DNA from: Corbicula japonica
Lineage: Eukaryota > Mollusca > Bivalvia > Venerida > Cyrenidae
Reading direction: 5' to 3'
NCBI GenBank assembly: GCA_038501625.1
Contig: JAZAYU010000262.1
Span: forward strand, 372,001-436,000
DNA length: 64,000 nt
Shown: piece after piece, positions 61,918 through 64,000 of the stretch
Position numbering within the stretch: position 1 is the stretch's first letter
Layout: each line of letters begins with the position of its first letter
Translations under genes and position numbers: made by a program
Notes under the pieces: generated by a model
Seen by the model: only the letters and a program-made list of their open reading frames with translations
Database searches by the model: none
Told to the model about the DNA's origin: nothing

Positions 61918-62109
61918 GTAATGAACATTTTTACTGTGAAAAACTACTCAGACGAAATGGGATTAAATGAAAATAAAAGTATCCTGATCATGCTGGCTCT
62001 TAGAAAGATGATGCAATCAGCAGTCGATCGCCTTGAAGGAATTGACCATCAGGAGTATGGTGAACGTGGCTATTACCAACAAATCCGGCAATACTGTGGA
62101 ATAATTTAA
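61918..62109 (+). CDS. IFI44-like GTPase, last exon
   Basis: Acceptor GGGCTTTTCACAG, phase 0, then VMNIFTVKNYSDEMGLNE, NKSILIMLALRKMMQSAVDR and a short tail to TAA at 62,107-62,109. In IFI44/IFI44L-like proteins this is the C-terminal segment: the (G/K)NY guanine-contact-like strand followed by an acidic loop and the ILSALRQM-type helix. A polyadenylation signal follows 88 bases later. The exon is intact, but the GTPase core exons are not on this strand between here and microexon 2. Confidence 0.8.
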   Translation, partial: VMNIFTVKNYSDEMGLNENKSILIMLALRKMMQSAVDRLEGIDHQEYGERGYYQQIRQYCGII

Positions 62110-62196
62110 TAAGGACAAGGAGTGGAGGGAAATGAGATATGACTTTAAACTTACTACGATATTTCTATTGCACAAACACCTTTATTGGTTCTTATC

Positions 62197-62202
62197 AATA
62201 AA
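62197..62202 (+). terminator. Candidate polyadenylation signal
   Basis: AATAAA, 88 bases after the stop codon of the last IFI44-like exon. In AT-rich DNA this hexamer is common, so position is the main argument. Confidence 0.4.
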
Positions 62203-63469
62203 CAAGAAATAATACTTTTTGAAAAAAAAATGGAAATTTTTGGTACATGTATTGTTTATTAGTATTTGTATGAATTAAAATGATTTAGATAGATAGATAC
62301 ATGTAGCACATCATCATAGAATATAACTAAGCAATACAGTTTAACGTTGTACGATAAATTAAAATATGGAATTTGCGTGTTCTATTCCATCAGAATCATT
62401 GGTCTGAAAAGATAAAATAGTCCAGGAAAGTAGTTTTATATTACACGTACATTGAACATCGTTTTATTTTTCGTTGTGATGTTAACAGTAACGGGGTTCT
62501 CCCCAGCCTACTTAAGCATTGCGTTACTCTATGCTCTCGTCTACTGTACTTCTGCTTTTCTTTCATTAACTAGCTTTGCCTTTAACAATAAACGTTATGC
62601 TACATGTATTATATTTATTGTAAAATCCAAATAAACATTTGTCCCCTCTCAAAAATAGCCTCAGACTACTTCCCTTATTAGGAAAGTACAATTAAAGACC
62701 GTTGTTTACACATATCACTGTTCAGTTGACGAATCAATTCCGGTAGTTGGGGTTTAAAAATGACCGATCTTTGACGTCTGCAAATTTAATCGTCATTTGC
62801 AGTTTATTCTGGTTTAAAATGAAATACCACACCAATCAAACACTAAGCAAATAATCAATGCTAAAAATAATTAAAATAGTTTAAGTTCTGAGATTTCTGT
62901 TCTATTTTATTATTTTTCTTGGTTAACTTGAGAACCTTTAAGCATAGTTTTAGTTTTCTGCAAGTTTTACGTCTGCTACAAATTTTCAAACTTCGACCAT
63001 CTAAACGAAAGAGGTTGACTAAAAAGAAATCATTGAATACTTTCAGTTTTTAGTAAACCTAATTTTCCTTGACGTAACAAAAAGTAAGACAACTTTTAAC
63101 ATGTTTCCCATTGACTGCAATACAATTTTGTCCGGTGGTTTTATTGTTTCTATCAATATTGAGAACAAATTAAATGCAACAGAAAAAAAGCTTATTTAAA
63201 ATTATAAAGCAAACGGACATAAGAAGAATGTATTTTGGTATTGTGCTATTTTCAATGCCGATTGATTTCAGTTTCATCTAATAGTATGTAAAAGCTATAA
63301 TTGTAACATTGACGACCATAATATATTATAATAACATTCTGTTCCGTCACAAAGTCAATGTCGTGTGACTGCTGCCCTGTACTAAATGTTAAGTGCCCTG
63401 TGGCAGTTATCAACATAGCGACCAAACAAGAAGGAGAAATTATTTCCAATTTGTATACATACTGTTCGT
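62203..63469. other. AT-rich stretch without recognised genes
   Basis: No exon or element recognised between the GTPase fragment and the LINE at the right edge. Confidence 0.55.
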
Positions 63470-64000
63470 TATAGAATGGTTTACTTATGAAGAAAATAAG
63501 AGTATTAAACTTATCATACGATATTCAAATTGATCTTTTTAACAAAACAATTACAATCCGATACTACTATATGGAAGTGAACTTTGGGGATTTACAAATA
63601 TTAATATACTTGAAAAAGTACAGCTCAAATTTATGAAACAAATACTTTATTTAAAACAATCTACTCCATCATTTATGATATATGAAGAATTAGGTATATT
63701 ACCTCTACGCGAGGAAGCCAAAATTAGAATGGTCTCCTATTGGTGTAAATTAACTAACAATGGGATCAATAAATTATCAAATAACTTATATTCATTCATA
63801 GAAAGCCTCTATAAACAAAGAAAAATGAAGTCAAAATGGTTGGAATACATATAAGTTACTATCCAAAACAATGGTTTTCAAAATATATGGCACAACCAGC
63901 ACAATTTTAATAATAAATGGTTTCAACTTGCCTTCAAAAGACGCGTGAACGATTCATATCTTCAAACGTGGAACGAACAATTGAATAATTCTTCAAGCAG
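63470..64000 (+). pseudogene. LINE RT C-terminal fragment, cut by window edge
   Basis: Frames read KKIRVLNLSYDIQIDLFNKT, then after a frameshift near 63,558 PILLYGSELWGFTNINILEK, VQLKFMKQILYLKQSTPSFM, YEELGILPLREEAKIRMVSY and onward. A single in-frame TAA lies at 63,852-63,854, after which the same frame continues NNGFQNIWHNQHNFNNKWFQ to the edge. PILLYGxExWG is the region after the RT palm in many animal LINEs. One frameshift and one stop make it inactive; the catalytic part is absent upstream, so it is 5'-truncated or rearranged. Confidence 0.85.

Overview
The window looks like AT-rich nuclear DNA from an animal, most likely a mollusc and probably a bivalve. This rests on three things: short open frames only, exons separated by canonical GT-AG introns, and a repeat load dominated by one Penelope-like reverse-transcriptase family plus LINE, SINE and MITE relics. 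The clade is inferred from remembered resemblance of the repeats, not from a search. Nothing indicates a prokaryote, a virus or an organelle. No complete, confidently named host gene is present; most of the window is intergenic or intronic and full of repeats.

Layout. Positions 1-17,524 are shaped by very recent duplications. A block of about 1.53 kb at the left edge recurs at 15,996-17,524 with one mismatch seen. A 1,174-bp unit is repeated head to tail at 9,427-11,774 with no difference seen. The first 1.5-kb copy is followed by a 772-bp insertion flanked by 9-bp direct repeats. From 12 to 34 kb there are tRNA-derived SINEs (12.6 and 28.1 kb), a broken RT plus RNase H LINE (19.05-21.46 kb), several Penelope-like copies (two meeting tail to tail at 24.25 kb), strong hairpins at 25.5 and 28.6 kb and opposed triplet microsatellites at 33.3-33.7 kb. 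From 38.2 to 42.3 kb lie the best Penelope-like copy (minus strand, duplicated 3' tail) and a dispersed repeat carrying a TA-flanked MITE whose empty site is visible at 8.64 kb.

The most gene-like part is 49.6-62.2 kb. Four minus-strand exons (55.4, 53.2, 50.9 and 49.7 kb) match in order and phase the GTPase core of an interferon-induced-protein-44-like (IFI44/IFI44L-like) protein. On the plus strand at 60.36-62.11 kb lie a start exon, two tandemly duplicated 36-nt exons and a terminal exon encoding the C-terminus of the same family. No P-loop exon was found for either. The plus-strand copy has a Penelope-like 3' fragment where its core should be. The phases of the minus-strand core and the plus-strand last exon would fit exactly. 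The locus is therefore either two degraded paralogues or one gene split by rearrangement or misassembly. Two further phase-compatible exons of unknown product lie at 58.45-58.82 kb on the minus strand.

At least sixteen fragments belong to the Penelope-like family; most are 5'-truncated and end at the same 3' terminus with a TATGCATA core. A LINE C-terminal fragment runs off the right edge.
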